Origin: Aurantiochytrium sp. KH105
Taxonomy: Eukaryota > Sar > Bigyra > Thraustochytrida > Thraustochytriidae
Direction of reading: 5' to 3'
DNA: 64,000 bases
NCBI GenBank assembly: GCA_003116975.1
Contig: BGKB01000041.1
Coordinates: forward strand, 1-64,000
Shown here: one piece after another, positions 1 through 9,496 of the stretch
How the letters are laid out: the number at the start of each line of letters is the position of its first letter
Position numbering within the stretch: position 1 is the stretch's first letter
Position numbers and translations under genes: made by a program
Notes under the pieces: generated by a model
The model's database searches: none
The model's input: the letters and a program-made list of their open reading frames with translations, nothing else
Told to the model about the DNA's origin: nothing

Positions 1-327
1 GTGTTGAAGGGGCACTCTGATGAGGTCAACAGCGTGGCGATACAGGGCGACACCATTGTATCACAGTCACCCAATGAGACTCATTACTGGAACGCTCGAA
101 CGGGCGAGGCACTCGACGCGGATGAAGCGGAGGCATCGACTACACCTACGACAAACACTTTGGTGAACGTTGAGAATGGAACGCATGTGAAGCTTAGCGA
201 AGGCATAGGCTTCACGACAGATCACGCAATCGAGGACACAGCTCGCGAAGGAGATGTTTACGTTATTGGCGACGAAAGCGGGATGGTACACATCTTGCAT
301 GTCCAAGGAATCGAACCTGGGACCTAA
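1..327 (+). CDS. WD40-repeat protein, C-terminal end (5' partial)
   Basis: The reading frame is already open at the left edge and ends at a stop at 325-327. Its first residues, LKGHSDEVNSVAIQGDTIVS, match the GH...V..V strand start of a WD40 blade. A second blade-like piece (GDVYVIGDESGMVHILHV) lies at residues 85-102 and resembles the last strand of a propeller. Between them is a Thr/Glu-rich stretch with no repeat signature, so the propeller is irregular or decayed. The last codons (QGIEPGT) are encoded by a tRNA-like sequence on the other strand (296-358), so the C-terminus may have been replaced by an insertion. The GTG at position 1 is the window edge and is not a start codon. This could be the end of a live gene or a relic; substrate and partners are unknown. 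Confidence 0.5.
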   Translation: MLKGHSDEVNSVAIQGDTIVSQSPNETHYWNARTGEALDADEAEASTTPTTNTLVNVENGTHVKLSEGIGFTTDHAIEDTAREGDVYVIGDESGMVHILHVQGIEPGT

Positions 328-358
328 TCGTGCGGCTTTGCGCTACCGTGTGCCATGC
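296..358 (-). other. tRNA-like sequence with B-box, shortened
   Basis: On the minus strand the sequence has a B-box/T-arm (GGTTCGATTCC) with a nearly paired T-stem. Terminal 7-mers GCATGGC and GACATGC pair at 6 of 7 positions. The piece is only 63 nt and a full D-arm plus anticodon arm cannot be folded by eye. It looks like a degraded tRNA or the head of a tRNA-derived SINE. It overlaps the end of the WD40 reading frame. Confidence 0.35.
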
Positions 359-3076
359 CTGCGTGGGCGACCGACCTTAACTGCTTGTAATCACTTACTG
401 CTACGCAGTAGTAATCGCTTATAAACTTTTGCTTTTTTTTTTTTCCACCGTCTTGGTCTTTTTTGTTGCATACGACGCAGCGGGAAATGGGCGATGAGAC
501 ATGCGGCGGCGGCGTCGTTATAAATGTTGGCAGCCAAGATTCAGCCACCCAAGGCGTCTGTCATCCTCAACTGCCAAGCCTAACTGGCCGAGTGTTTCGG
601 ACGTCACAAGCGTCGGGCCTACCCGACCGCGCGTTGTTCCGAAGGATCCATGTGCTCGCCAAGTCCGCGTCATGCACGACGTGCGGCCCGGCGCGCGGAC
701 CAGCCAACACGTGGCCTGGCTACGCGCGCGCGCGCGCAGTACGTACAGTCGGCGTGCGCGCCCGCAGCCAAACGCGTCCAGCTGGACACGCACGGCAATC
801 GCGCCAACACCATCCTACATCCATGGAAGCAGGCATGATGCGAACCAGCGTAAACGGGGCCATCAAACGCACGGCTACGCTGGGCGAACTTCAACGTCAC
901 GGCCGGTCTACCGCCTCGCGCGCGCCTCCACCGACCGAAGGTCGCGCGGCGTGCGACCCGACGAAATCAATACCAAAATAGGCCTTTGCAAGTCAATCAT
1001 CTTCATCTCCATCAATAGATTGAGAGTCATTACTCCGCCCTGCAACCGGGTGCAAGTCCATTCTTGCTGCGCCTTCTTCGTTCTTCCCCTGTCTCTCTGC
1101 CTCTTTTCTTCTTCGTCCTCCTTTCTCTTCTTTGCTCCTTCTTTCCTTCTTCTCTCACCATCTTTACCATGTCCTCTCCCAGCTCCCTTCCTGCTGGTGA
1201 GGCCAACATCCTCCGCACTTTCCTTCTTCGTGACATTCCCAAGCTCGAGTCTACTTCATCTCCCGCTGAGTGGACCGCATGGCGCAATGCCATGCGGTCC
1301 AATCTCCGATGGCATAACTATAATTTGCGAGAAGAGCGCACCTCAAGAACTCTTTGCTGATGAGAAACTCCTCCAATTGATACTGTCTCGAGGATCATCT
1401 TACAGAGACTGCCGACATTTACCTAGCCATGACAACAGTGACAACGCAGTCCTCCGTCTACCGTCCTTTTCGAGAGGTCATCGTCAAGTGTGCTTCGTCG
1501 TCAAATCAGCGTGTAATGAAATGGATTGCTAGTATGCCTGAGTACGCTAGGAATGTCTGAGGAGTTTCGGTTCTGCCGAGACGAGTTTGTCTGGTGGTGA
1601 AGATCGATGTTTCTCCCCACCTTAAATGTCGTCTCGAGGATGTAGTGAAGAGCTTGATGATCACAAATCTTTTGGCCGTGCTAGTTCGTGTTCTGAGCGA
1701 TGTTAGACTTACCTTAATGTCGCACGAACTAATGGCTGCTGAGATTGGATGGTTGTCGGCACGGCAAGTCTACAATAGACTTGTTGACTTCTCCACTTCT
1801 GTGGCGCTGCTGTCTGCTCACGTCATTTCCATTTTCCAACAGCGTGCCTTCCTTTTCTTCAAAAAAATGGGCCGCAAAGAAGTTTGGCTGGCATGAAAGA
1901 GGCGCGCAAGAACTTCTGCGGCATCATGACTCAGGATACGACGCGCGGAGGCTAAATGGGAACGACTGCGACTTGCTCTGAGCGCCTCGAATTTTCGACT
2001 GAACTTGACCCATCTAGCCACGGCCAGCTCCAAGTTCCGTCCCTGCCGCGGCTCTGCCTCTCATTCCACCGCATCAACTGCTACAAAAAGTGCCCTTGCC
2101 TGATTGTACCCGTAAGCGTGATATGGCTCAATGACACTTCGGCGCTGGCCTGAATAGTTTCCCAGAGTCGAAAGTGAGGCCGGCGCTCGTCTATTGCAAG
2201 AGGCTACTCCGCCTTGGCGCAAATGATTTGTCTTCAAGTATGCCAAAAAAGGCAGAGCAACATTGCAGGCGACCACAGACTTGACGATGTGGCATGGTCA
2301 AGCACGCACGCCTCAAAGGGCACAGTATGCATGACCCAGCGCATGACGGCGGTCCTCCTTGCAATATTTTCTCGCTGCGCGTAGGCCTTTCGCTTGCTGC
2401 TCGTTTGACACCATGATTGCAAAGCGAGCGGTTGTGGCCGCATCGACTCGTTGACCTGAACTCTGCTTGGCCGCCAGCATCGGCTTCAAGATCGACTTTT
2501 ACAAAGTATAAAGTTGCAGACAGCATGACTGCGGGCTTGACGCGACGCGCAGCGTAAGCGCTTTTCACAGCGTCCGAGACGCTGCGGTGGTCTTTCTTGC
2601 TTGCTTGCTGCTGTTCAAACCAAAACTCAAGTCGCCGGGCAGCGCGAGGCAGTCTTCTCGGAATGCGCTTCTCCATCGATACAGCCGTGTCTTGGCCTCC
2701 CCGCGCCTCGTTGCTCGCGCAACCAGCACCCGCACGCATCTTTGCTGGCTCGATCTCCAAGCTGTTCCTAGCGGCGAGACTCTGCGCCGAGCACTGTGAC
2801 GAGCGCGCCCCTGCGCACGTATGGGCACCGCAGGCTTGCGACACCGTCCGCCAAGCACGCGCATCAGGGCTGCCTGCCCGCCTGCGCGGCCCCGTCTCCG
2901 CAAGACGGCGATCATCTATCTCTTCGTCAAATGCGACGGTCAAATGCGAGAAATGAACGTATTGAACGAGTATTGAACAGGCTTCCAGGGAAGCCTCCCT
3001 CTCATCACTCTGCGCGGCGAGGCGGGGCGCGGCGAGGCGCAGGGCGGGCTGGCTGGCACAGGCCGCGCGCCGTGCA
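359..3076. other. Gene-poor, decayed segment
   Basis: No long reading frame here has recognisable protein content apart from the retroelement relic at 1169-1360. The frames present are short, overlap on several strands and are Arg/Ala/Ser-rich, as expected from GC-rich non-coding DNA. Some frames at 1,594-1,980 look vaguely protein-like but match nothing I know. A short alternating CG run lies at about 723-740. Confidence 0.5.
1169..1360 (+). mobile_element. LTR retrotransposon fossil, copia-like gag N-terminal fragment
   Basis: A short translated stretch resembles the N-terminus of a Ty1/copia-type gag-like polyprotein: a Ser/Pro-rich leader, then a helical segment with an EWTAWRNAM core. 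No protease, integrase or reverse transcriptase region and no paired terminal repeats can be seen nearby. It is a broken, isolated fragment with little left; its age cannot be judged by eye. Confidence 0.3.
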
Positions 3077-4213
3077 GTGCGACCCCGCTCATGTCAAGCG
3101 GGCCCTTTACGAAGGGTCGCGCAGTGGCTCATCGAACGCGGCGCAACGCTTGACCTGCAGGACAACGGTGGATGGGTTGCGCTCACGACCAAGTGCCGTT
3201 ACGAGCAGCCCGACACGGACCAGTTGCTCATGGAGCGCGGGGCCAAGCTTGACCTGCAGAACAACAATGGATACACCGCGCTCATACATGGTGGCTTGTC
3301 AGCCAAAAGAAATCGCATCACACCGCGGTGGGTCTCCTGCGCTGCATCTTATGCTCTGCTGCGCGGCGGGCGCCGATCTGGACTTGAAGATCATGACGCG
3401 CTGCCGCTGGCCAAGAGAAAAACTCGCGCCGATGCCGTCGCGTTCCTGGAGTTCGCGACGGCGTCGGAGGTGGCGGGGCTCCTGATGGGCGATTTGCAGC
3501 AGCCGCGGAGCCTCGTGGTGACCTTTTACGAGGAGGGTCTGCGCACGAAGAGGATGTGCTCGGTGCTGCAGGACGTGGATCTCTAGGCGATGAGCGCGAC
3601 CTCGTCGCTTTAGCTGTGCATGATCTCGAACGAGAGTTCAAGCCAAACGCTGCCCAGGTCCCGCAAAAGTCGCCGCCTAGGCGCGTGCCGCGGGGGCTGG
3701 TCCGCGCGGCGCGGCGCGGCGCATTTCGGACATTTATCAGTACCTCACGCACGACTGGGGCGAGGATGGTGCAAACCACGAGGTCGCGAGCTCGGTGAAC
3801 GCAAGCTCCGACACGCGAACAAGGTCACGTGGTTTGATGAGGATCGCCTCTCTTGCGAAATTGTCCAGCAAATCACGCAAGGCCTTGAAAACTCGTGCAA
3901 CGTGGTAGTCCACTTCACGGAGCGATGCATGGACAAGCTGCAGAGCGATAATGAAAATTTTTGCAAGGAGGAGTTTCTCGCGGCAGCGCGTGTTCGCAAG
4001 ACGCGTAATACGATTGCCGTTGTGGTGGACCCGGCAATGCTCGTCACGTCGGTGTGGCGAGGACCGCTGCAGCTCAAGCTTGGTGGCCATCTTTACATCG
4101 ACTTTACATCGCCAGCCGCGCGCGAGGAGAGCTTTCCATCTCTTTTGGAACGTCCAATGCTTGAGCCCAATGCATCTGGGAGCGAATCTAATGCGAGTCG
4201 AAGGCTGCCATGA
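3077..4213 (+). pseudogene. Ankyrin-repeat plus TIR-domain gene, broken
   Basis: At about 3110-3290 there are two ankyrin-type repeats (LIERGATLDLQDNGG and LLMERGAKLDLQNNNGYTAL), followed by a degraded third. A stop ends this frame at 3586. Further on, 3732-3830 encodes the start of a TIR domain (YLTHDWGEDGANHE) in another frame. From 3821 the TIR continues in a third stretch (NKVTWFDEDRLS, then NSCNVVVHFTERCMDKL, FCKEEFLAAARVRK, LGGHLYIDFT). The pieces are collinear, so one ankyrin-TIR gene has probably decayed, though two adjacent relics cannot be excluded. The CKEEF Glu sits where TIR NADases carry their catalytic Glu. Ankyrin-TIR proteins are plausible innate-immunity or signalling proteins; that role is inferred. 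No convincing intron boundaries were found that would rescue the frame. Confidence 0.6.
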
Positions 4214-5602
4214 AAAAGGACGCCGCACAGCCGCAATGAAATGTTATGTTTGTTCTTTCCATCTCTAGTCATGACGCGTAATGAAGGAGACAAGAGGACA
4301 AACCACGGCACTTTACGCGAAGAATGGTATTGAGAAAGTGGACCGTAAGATGGATTCTGTTTAACGCTGGTTAGCTACGGATGATTCGGATCTGCTCGTG
4401 ATGGGACTGCTTTGCCTCGGCGCCAGGTCTGAGACTTGGATAAGTGATGTGCAGAGGAGATGGTGAGGAGCATGGGACTTTGTCACACTCCCCGGCTAGG
4501 AGATGTTCACTGCCGTAACTTTGTGGTCTGCTCTCACCTAGCACACTGATCGCCGTAAAGGCCTCAAATGAGACTTCCCATGGGCGAAAGATCGACGTCA
4601 TCTTGTCCATACCATCCAGCCTTGGTGGTGTCATTCTTCAACCTCGATACGAGCCATGGCAACGCGCCTGCGCCTGAGCCCAAGCCAACACCAGCCTGGG
4701 GCGAGAGCCGCATGAGCGCGCACCAGGCAGGCTGACGGTTGAGAAATACCTCCGACCGAACAATCAGCGACAACGAGCATCGAGCAAAATACGAAAGCAA
4801 GCAATGCGAGCTGTAACTTCTGCCGAGCATGGTTCCTTTCCTTTTGCCTTTTGACTCCGCTCTCTTTCTCACTCGCCAGCGAAAACCTGTTAGCCGCCCA
4901 GAACTCACGTAATAACTTGCCCCACGTTACACACGCGCTGTCGACCGCTCAGTATCAGAATCTTAAAAAAAAGAAGAAGGAAGGGGCGTAGTGCCTGGGT
5001 TTTAGCAACCCGCTCAGAAGTCGTGTGCCGCGTGCAGTCCTTTTGTTTCGAGCGTATTCGTCGCTTCAGCAGAAGCTCAGCGACCAGCTTGTTTTGTCGT
5101 GCTGTGCGCAGCGGCGAAGCGCGCAAGCTTGCGCAAGAGCAATGCCGCACGCAGGGCGTCGCCGGCGGTCGCCGGACGCACCCAATTTGGGAAATGTACG
5201 AGGACTCGTTGGACAAGAAGCGAAGAAAATGCAATATAATGGAATTGTCAATCATTCCGCACTCTCGCGCATCGCCATGAAGAAACTATATTTCCAGACC
5301 TCTGTTCAATTGAACTTAACGCTTTTACAGCTGTGCTACATATTCCTGTTCTTTGTGCAGACACATCACGCAATTCCGAAAACAGATCTTCGTTACGACA
5401 AGCGATAGCTGTGTTTTTTCCGTCGCCGCAGCTTTGAAGCGAATTCCTTTCCCCAACTTGCTTTCCCATCCCATTCACATTTTTTGTTGTTGTGCAAATG
5501 CTAGGTTTCCCCCTTTGTTGTGCGCAGATACGGCATACATCTTGAGAGTGAAAGCTTGGTTGCGACGATCCAGGCCCATTGCCTTTGGCTCTTTGCCTTG
5601 CT
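4214..5602. other. Intergenic, no gene seen
   Basis: Only short frames without recognisable content occur on either strand. No RNA gene or clear repeat was noticed. The 3' part (from about 5,280) is more AT-rich and would include the 3' UTR of the minus-strand membrane protein that follows. Confidence 0.5.
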
Positions 5603-6673
5603 TCATTGCGGTGCGGACGCACCCTTGACAAAGCGCCACAAGCCGTAACCCTGCGACCCCCACGCTGCGCAGAGCCACGCGTGCATGAGGGCATTCGTGA
5701 CCCCAAGGGGAAGGTTCGCAAAGTTGAGAACATCATAGGCAGGGAGGAGAGCGATGTTGGCGAGGGCGCCGTAGACGAGAATGGCCAAGCCAACCGCGTC
5801 AACGTGCACGTTGGCCCAGGATCGACGCGAAAAAAGCACGAGGACGAGGTACATTGTTGGAATGGTCTGCGTCACACCGGTGAGAAAAATGTCGCATGCG
5901 GGCTGTGCCATGGAGAATCGATTCGTGAAGATGACAATGAGAAAGAAAACAGACCACAATGTCCAGCAAAAGTCGGGGACCACAAGGACACGAAACCGAG
6001 GCAGGCTCGTCTCGTTGGTCGGAAGTTGGGCAAGCGCCGAGGCGGTAGCGCCCATGATGCCACCTGCTGCGCCTACCGCGCCGACGCATATTTTCCAAAC
6101 AAGGCGAAAGAGCGAGGTGTGGAGTTTGCCGGGCAGGAACTGATGCGCTAGTGCCCCGGCGAGGGTGGAGACAGCGTACGAGCCGAGCAGAGTGCTCCCG
6201 GTCTCCATGAGTCGTGCATTGTGGGAAGTCCTGGTCTCTGCGTTCATTGCCAGCGCAAAAAAGGACATGACGACTGCGAGACCATAGTCTGTGCCGTACG
6301 TGAGCCACGTGTCATCGAATTTGACGTTGGGCGCGTAGACAAAGTTTGCAGGCGTGTACAGCTGCGGGCCCGAGAGGAAGGCCGTCAGGGGCGGAAGCCA
6401 TCTACCGAGCGCGAAGCTGCCCAAAAGGAGCCCGGCGAAAATGGCCATCCACACGAGGCTCTCGGCGTCGCTCAGCCCCACGTCGGCCCCGAGCTGCGAC
6501 TGCACAGCGCGCAGCGCGTCGCGGCCGAGCACGTCGCGCAGCCGCAGCGACCGCCGCGGCCCCTCGCGCGGTCCCGGCGAGCCGCTCTTCTTGCTCGCGC
6601 CCCGGGCGTGCAGCCCCGCGGTCTCTGCGCCCTCGGCGCCATCCTCGCTCGCGCTCCGCGCCTCGGCGCGCAT
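5603..6673 (-). CDS. Polytopic membrane protein of unknown family
   Basis: A 356-residue protein with a polar N-terminus of about 60 residues rich in Arg, Ala and Gly. It is followed by roughly seven or eight hydrophobic segments, for example SLVWMAIFAGLLLGSFALGR, YGLAVVMSFFALAM, VWKICVGAVGAAGGIMGATA, WTLWSVFFLIVIFT, YLVLVLFS and AVGLAILVYGALANIALLP. A conserved-looking polar loop (PNVKFDDTWLTYGTDY) precedes the second segment. I do not recognise the family. The frame is open upstream to a GTG at 6859, but the first ATG is at 6673 and gives a sensible N-terminus. It is divergent from the small membrane protein at 7649. It is probably a transporter or membrane enzyme; the function is unknown. 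Confidence 0.65.
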   Translation of the reverse strand: MRAEARSASEDGAEGAETAGLHARGASKKSGSPGPREGPRRSLRLRDVLGRDALRAVQSQLGADVGLSDAESLVWMAIFAGLLLGSFALGRWLPPLTAFLSGPQLYTPANFVYAPNVKFDDTWLTYGTDYGLAVVMSFFALAMNAETRTSHNARLMETGSTLLGSYAVSTLAGALAHQFLPGKLHTSLFRLVWKICVGAVGAAGGIMGATASALAQLPTNETSLPRFRVLVVPDFCWTLWSVFFLIVIFTNRFSMAQPACDIFLTGVTQTIPTMYLVLVLFSRRSWANVHVDAVGLAILVYGALANIALLPAYDVLNFANLPLGVTNALMHAWLCAAWGSQGYGLWRFVKGASAPQ

Positions 6674-7648
6674 GCTCGCTCCGCGTCCTCGCCTTCTCGC
6701 TCGCGCTCCTCGCGCCTCCCCTGCTCTGCTCCGCGCGGCCGCCTTCGGGACTGCCGCGCCTCTGCGCGCGCGCGCGCGTCCAGCGCGGCTTTGGAAACCC
6801 CGTTTCACGCCAGATCCGAGCCACGATTCATTCGCGCCTCGATTCTCGACGCGCGCCACGCGCCCATGCCTGCTGCCCGCTGCCGGCCTGCCTCCTGCCT
6901 GCCTGCCTGCGCTCTGCCGCCGCCGCGCTCTGCCGCCGCCGCGCGCGCAGCTGCTCGCGGTGCCGGCGCGAGCTCGGGCTTGCGTCGCTGGGTTTGGATT
7001 TGGATTCTATCGTGGCGAGGAGTACGTATCCATGGAGTACTTCTCGGCCGAGGCGAGGTGCGCCGCGGCGGATCGAGTCTTGACCTCGCGGCCCGGACCG
7101 CCGGGGCGCCGCGCGCACGTGCCCGGAATTCCGGGGGATCGAAAGTGGGGCGGACTCGCCGCGCCGCCGCGCCGCGCCGACGGGTGCGGATCGCGGACTC
7201 TGCGCAGGGCAGGCACATCATCAGGCACCTCACTGTCACTCTGTCAGTGCAGGCAGTCGCCGTGGTGTCTGTCGTCAGCCGCAGCCGCTCGGGACGAGGA
7301 GCGCAGTGATCGACGAACATCACGACTTTGAGAAGATGCTATACAAGACCTACATCTAGTGAATAGAGAGCAGGGGGAGGCGGCCATGGCCCCGCCCCAG
7401 TCTTGTGGCGGCGACGGGAGATACCAGACCGCGGGACCAATCTCTATCAGGTCCCCAGGTGACGGACGATCGGGAGCCCGAGATCCGCCGGCGCCCAAAC
7501 CCAGACCCGCAAGCCAAGGCACTGCAAGGCGAGCCAAGGCAAGACAAGGCAAGGCAAGCCGAGCCAAGCTAAGCTGAGCCGAGCCAAGCTAAGCTAAGCC
7601 GAGCCAAGCCAAGTCAGGCCAAGCCAAGCCGGAGTCGCAGGAAGAAAA
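6674..7648. other. GC-rich divergent intergenic region
   Basis: This lies between two divergent genes and presumably holds both promoters. Several long overlapping frames here (for example 6346-7331 on + and 6805-7323 on -) are Arg/Ala/Pro-rich with no domain signature and are read as compositional artefacts. The last 120 bases are a short tandem repeat, listed separately. Confidence 0.5.
7505..7635 (+). repeat. AAGCC/AAGCT/GAGCC pentamer-decamer repeat
   Basis: Degenerate tandem pentamers (CAAGG, CAAGC, GAGCC, TAAGC) run up to 14 bases before the ATG at 7649, so they lie in the probable 5' UTR or core promoter of that gene. Short runs of the same AAGGC type occur at about 32,270-32,290 and 40,593-40,618. 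Confidence 0.7.
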
Positions 7649-8161
7649 ATGGCGGATCCCAAGAGCCGCGAAGAGACCCTCCAAGAGTGCCAAAGGCGAA
7701 CAGTGTACCATGGCGCGGCTAACTTTGCCATTGGCCTACTCGCCGGCATCCCGTACACCCTCGTGGTCTTCAGAGACCACGCGACGGAGTGGGCGCCCTC
7801 GGTCCAGGAGAGCATTGAAAAGTCTGGACTCATGGCGCTCGCCAGAAAGTCCACAGGAACCGAGCGCGCCTGGAAAATGGCGCACCTGGAGGGCCTTCTC
7901 AACGGCATGAGCATGCTGCTCGTCGCCAGCATTATGCCGGTGCTCCGCTCGCTCTCGGCCAAGGAACTGCGCGAGCTTACCGTAACCATGATGCTCACTG
8001 GCTACGGCAACAGCGTCGCTGCAGCCTTATGCGCCCAAATGTCTGTGCGCGGACTTGCTTCTGGAGGTTCCGTGGCGAACCGTGTTGCCAATGCGGGATT
8101 CACGGTCGCCGTCGTTACCATTGTGCGTGCCTTGTTTCTCATCATGAAGGGAACACGTTAA
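7649..8161 (+). CDS. Four-TM membrane protein resembling styrene-oxide isomerase
   Basis: A 170-residue protein with about four hydrophobic segments (residues 24-41, 80-98, 107-127, 150-167), the topology of bacterial styrene-oxide isomerase (SOI, StyC). The core WKMAHLEGLLNGM aligns with the StyC stretch WARAHSGPALNGM as I recall it. This places His79 and Asn85 on the StyC haem-ligand His58 and catalytic Asn64 with the same six-residue spacing. GYGN further on matches StyC GWGN. The StyC residues Asp95 and Tyr103 are Thr and Ala here, so epoxide isomerase activity is doubtful. It may be a haem-binding relative with another role. The ATG is close to a short-repeat 5' UTR and the first residues are hydrophilic, so the start is likely right. 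Family call moderate, function unknown. Confidence 0.6.
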   Translation: MADPKSREETLQECQRRTVYHGAANFAIGLLAGIPYTLVVFRDHATEWAPSVQESIEKSGLMALARKSTGTERAWKMAHLEGLLNGMSMLLVASIMPVLRSLSAKELRELTVTMMLTGYGNSVAAALCAQMSVRGLASGGSVANRVANAGFTVAVVTIVRALFLIMKGTR

Positions 8162-8449
8162 CTCGAAATCTCTCTCTCTTTCTCCCGTTTCCCTCCTGAA
8201 TGGAGCAAAACAAACATATTTTATCGTCTCGTCTAAAAAGCTCGTTTGGGAAAAGAATCTTTGTGCGCATGACGCGTGCTTGTATTGTCGTCATCTACTT
8301 ATCGTCTGCCTTTCCATGCCAAAATATGCGGTCCATGCCAAAATGCAGATTTTAGGTTCTCTTTTTGAATGCCTTTCTGTTGGGCAGAAATGTGTACATC
8401 GCAAGAGCAGAGTCCACTGCGAAAGAATAAACGAATATAGAGAACATAT

Positions 8450-9316
8450 TTAGGACGAGGTAAAGTAGCTTCGAAAGAGTGCCGAGGTCCGCAAGAGATC
8501 GAGACCGCCAGCATCCAGCAAAGTTTCATTAATGGCGTCCTCAGAAGCAAAAGCAATGGCTGCAGCTTCATCCTGTGGACGCGGACGATCTCTCTGCTCC
8601 CGTGCTGGCCGTGGTCTCGACGTCCTTGCGAGTACATGTGTTGGTTTAGGATGTCGATAAAGAGGTGCGTCCTTTGCAGGCCTTTCGCTTGCTGGATTGA
8701 GATGCCGCGAGGCTGCGAGACGCCGACTGTTTTCATTGAGAGCAGGTGCAAAGGTACAGTCGCGCACATCGATATCTTGGCGCTTGGACCTTTCGGCGTC
8801 CATGCGAGCTTGCCGCCGCGCGGCCCAAGCCGCACGATCGTCTGCGCTTCGCTGCTGCACAAGACGCTTGGACATGGGATTCATTTCTGGATGTGCTCGG
8901 ACTTCTCGGACCTCTTCCTCTTCGAGCGCATGGCGCAGAGCCGCCACTCGTTTGTCTGCATCGAGTCTCCCTCGCATTTGTTTTTCTTCTTTATTTCTTT
9001 TCTTGATGTGGTTGTTGTACCTGTTATTATTGTAGTTGATGTTGTTGTTGTTGTTCCGCATTTCTTTTTTCCATTCGTCGTCATTCTTTTTCCTATCGTT
9101 GTTGTCAGAGTTGTTGCTTTGTCTGCTACAGCTCGACGCGCTTGCTGTACTTTTCGGGCTCTTGCTCACGGCGCTCGCCCCCTCGCCTACCAGGTCTCGC
9201 TCTTGCACTTGCTCTTGCTCTCGCAGCAGGTGTTCGCGCTCGGCACCAAAGTGGTCGCGCTTGAGCGCCTGCAGCAGGTCGTACGTGTTGGCCACCGAGG
9301 CCACGAGGTCCTCCAT
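8450..9316 (-). CDS. Asn-rich, charged protein with FxPxL motif
   Basis: A 288-residue soluble protein. The N-terminus is a short helix (MEDLVASVANTYDLLQALKRD). Residues 60-120 are low-complexity Ser/Lys/Asn with a long Asn-rich run. The C-terminal half is charged and contains HPEMNPMSKRLVQQRSADDR followed by CTFAPALNENSRRLA. This paired pattern (NP.S..L, then CTF.P.L...S) recurs in many flagellate and stramenopile proteins of unknown or ciliary function; that comparison is from memory. The frame extends upstream to a TTG at 9436, but the first ATG is at 9316. It converges on the SOI-like gene and is followed upstream by the amino-acid transporter on the same strand. Function unknown. Confidence 0.6.
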   Translation of the reverse strand: MEDLVASVANTYDLLQALKRDHFGAEREHLLREQEQVQERDLVGEGASAVSKSPKSTASASSCSRQSNNSDNNDRKKNDDEWKKEMRNNNNNINYNNNRYNNHIKKRNKEEKQMRGRLDADKRVAALRHALEEEEVREVRAHPEMNPMSKRLVQQRSADDRAAWAARRQARMDAERSKRQDIDVRDCTFAPALNENSRRLAASRHLNPASERPAKDAPLYRHPKPTHVLARTSRPRPAREQRDRPRPQDEAAAIAFASEDAINETLLDAGGLDLLRTSALFRSYFTSS

Positions 9317-9496
9317 GGCGGCGGCCGCCTCCCTCTCCCTGCCCTCTTTTTTGCCTGATTGATCCCGCGCCCCAACCGACCGACCAATCGACCGGCCGCA
9401 AGGAAACGAGCTGCGCGCGCGCAGAGCAGCAGGCAAGCGAGCACAGGAACGCGGGTGGGGAAAAGGGGAAGGGAGCGCACGGCGCGGACGCCCGCG

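Noticed and set aside
2191-2943. 250-codon minus-strand frame
   Set aside because: No motif, Arg/Ala/Ser-rich, and overlapped by equally long frames on the other strand.
6221-7331. Overlapping plus-strand frames of 245-362 codons
   Set aside because: Arg/Ala/Pro-rich in several frames at once, partly antisense to the membrane protein at 5603-6673; typical of GC-rich non-coding DNA.
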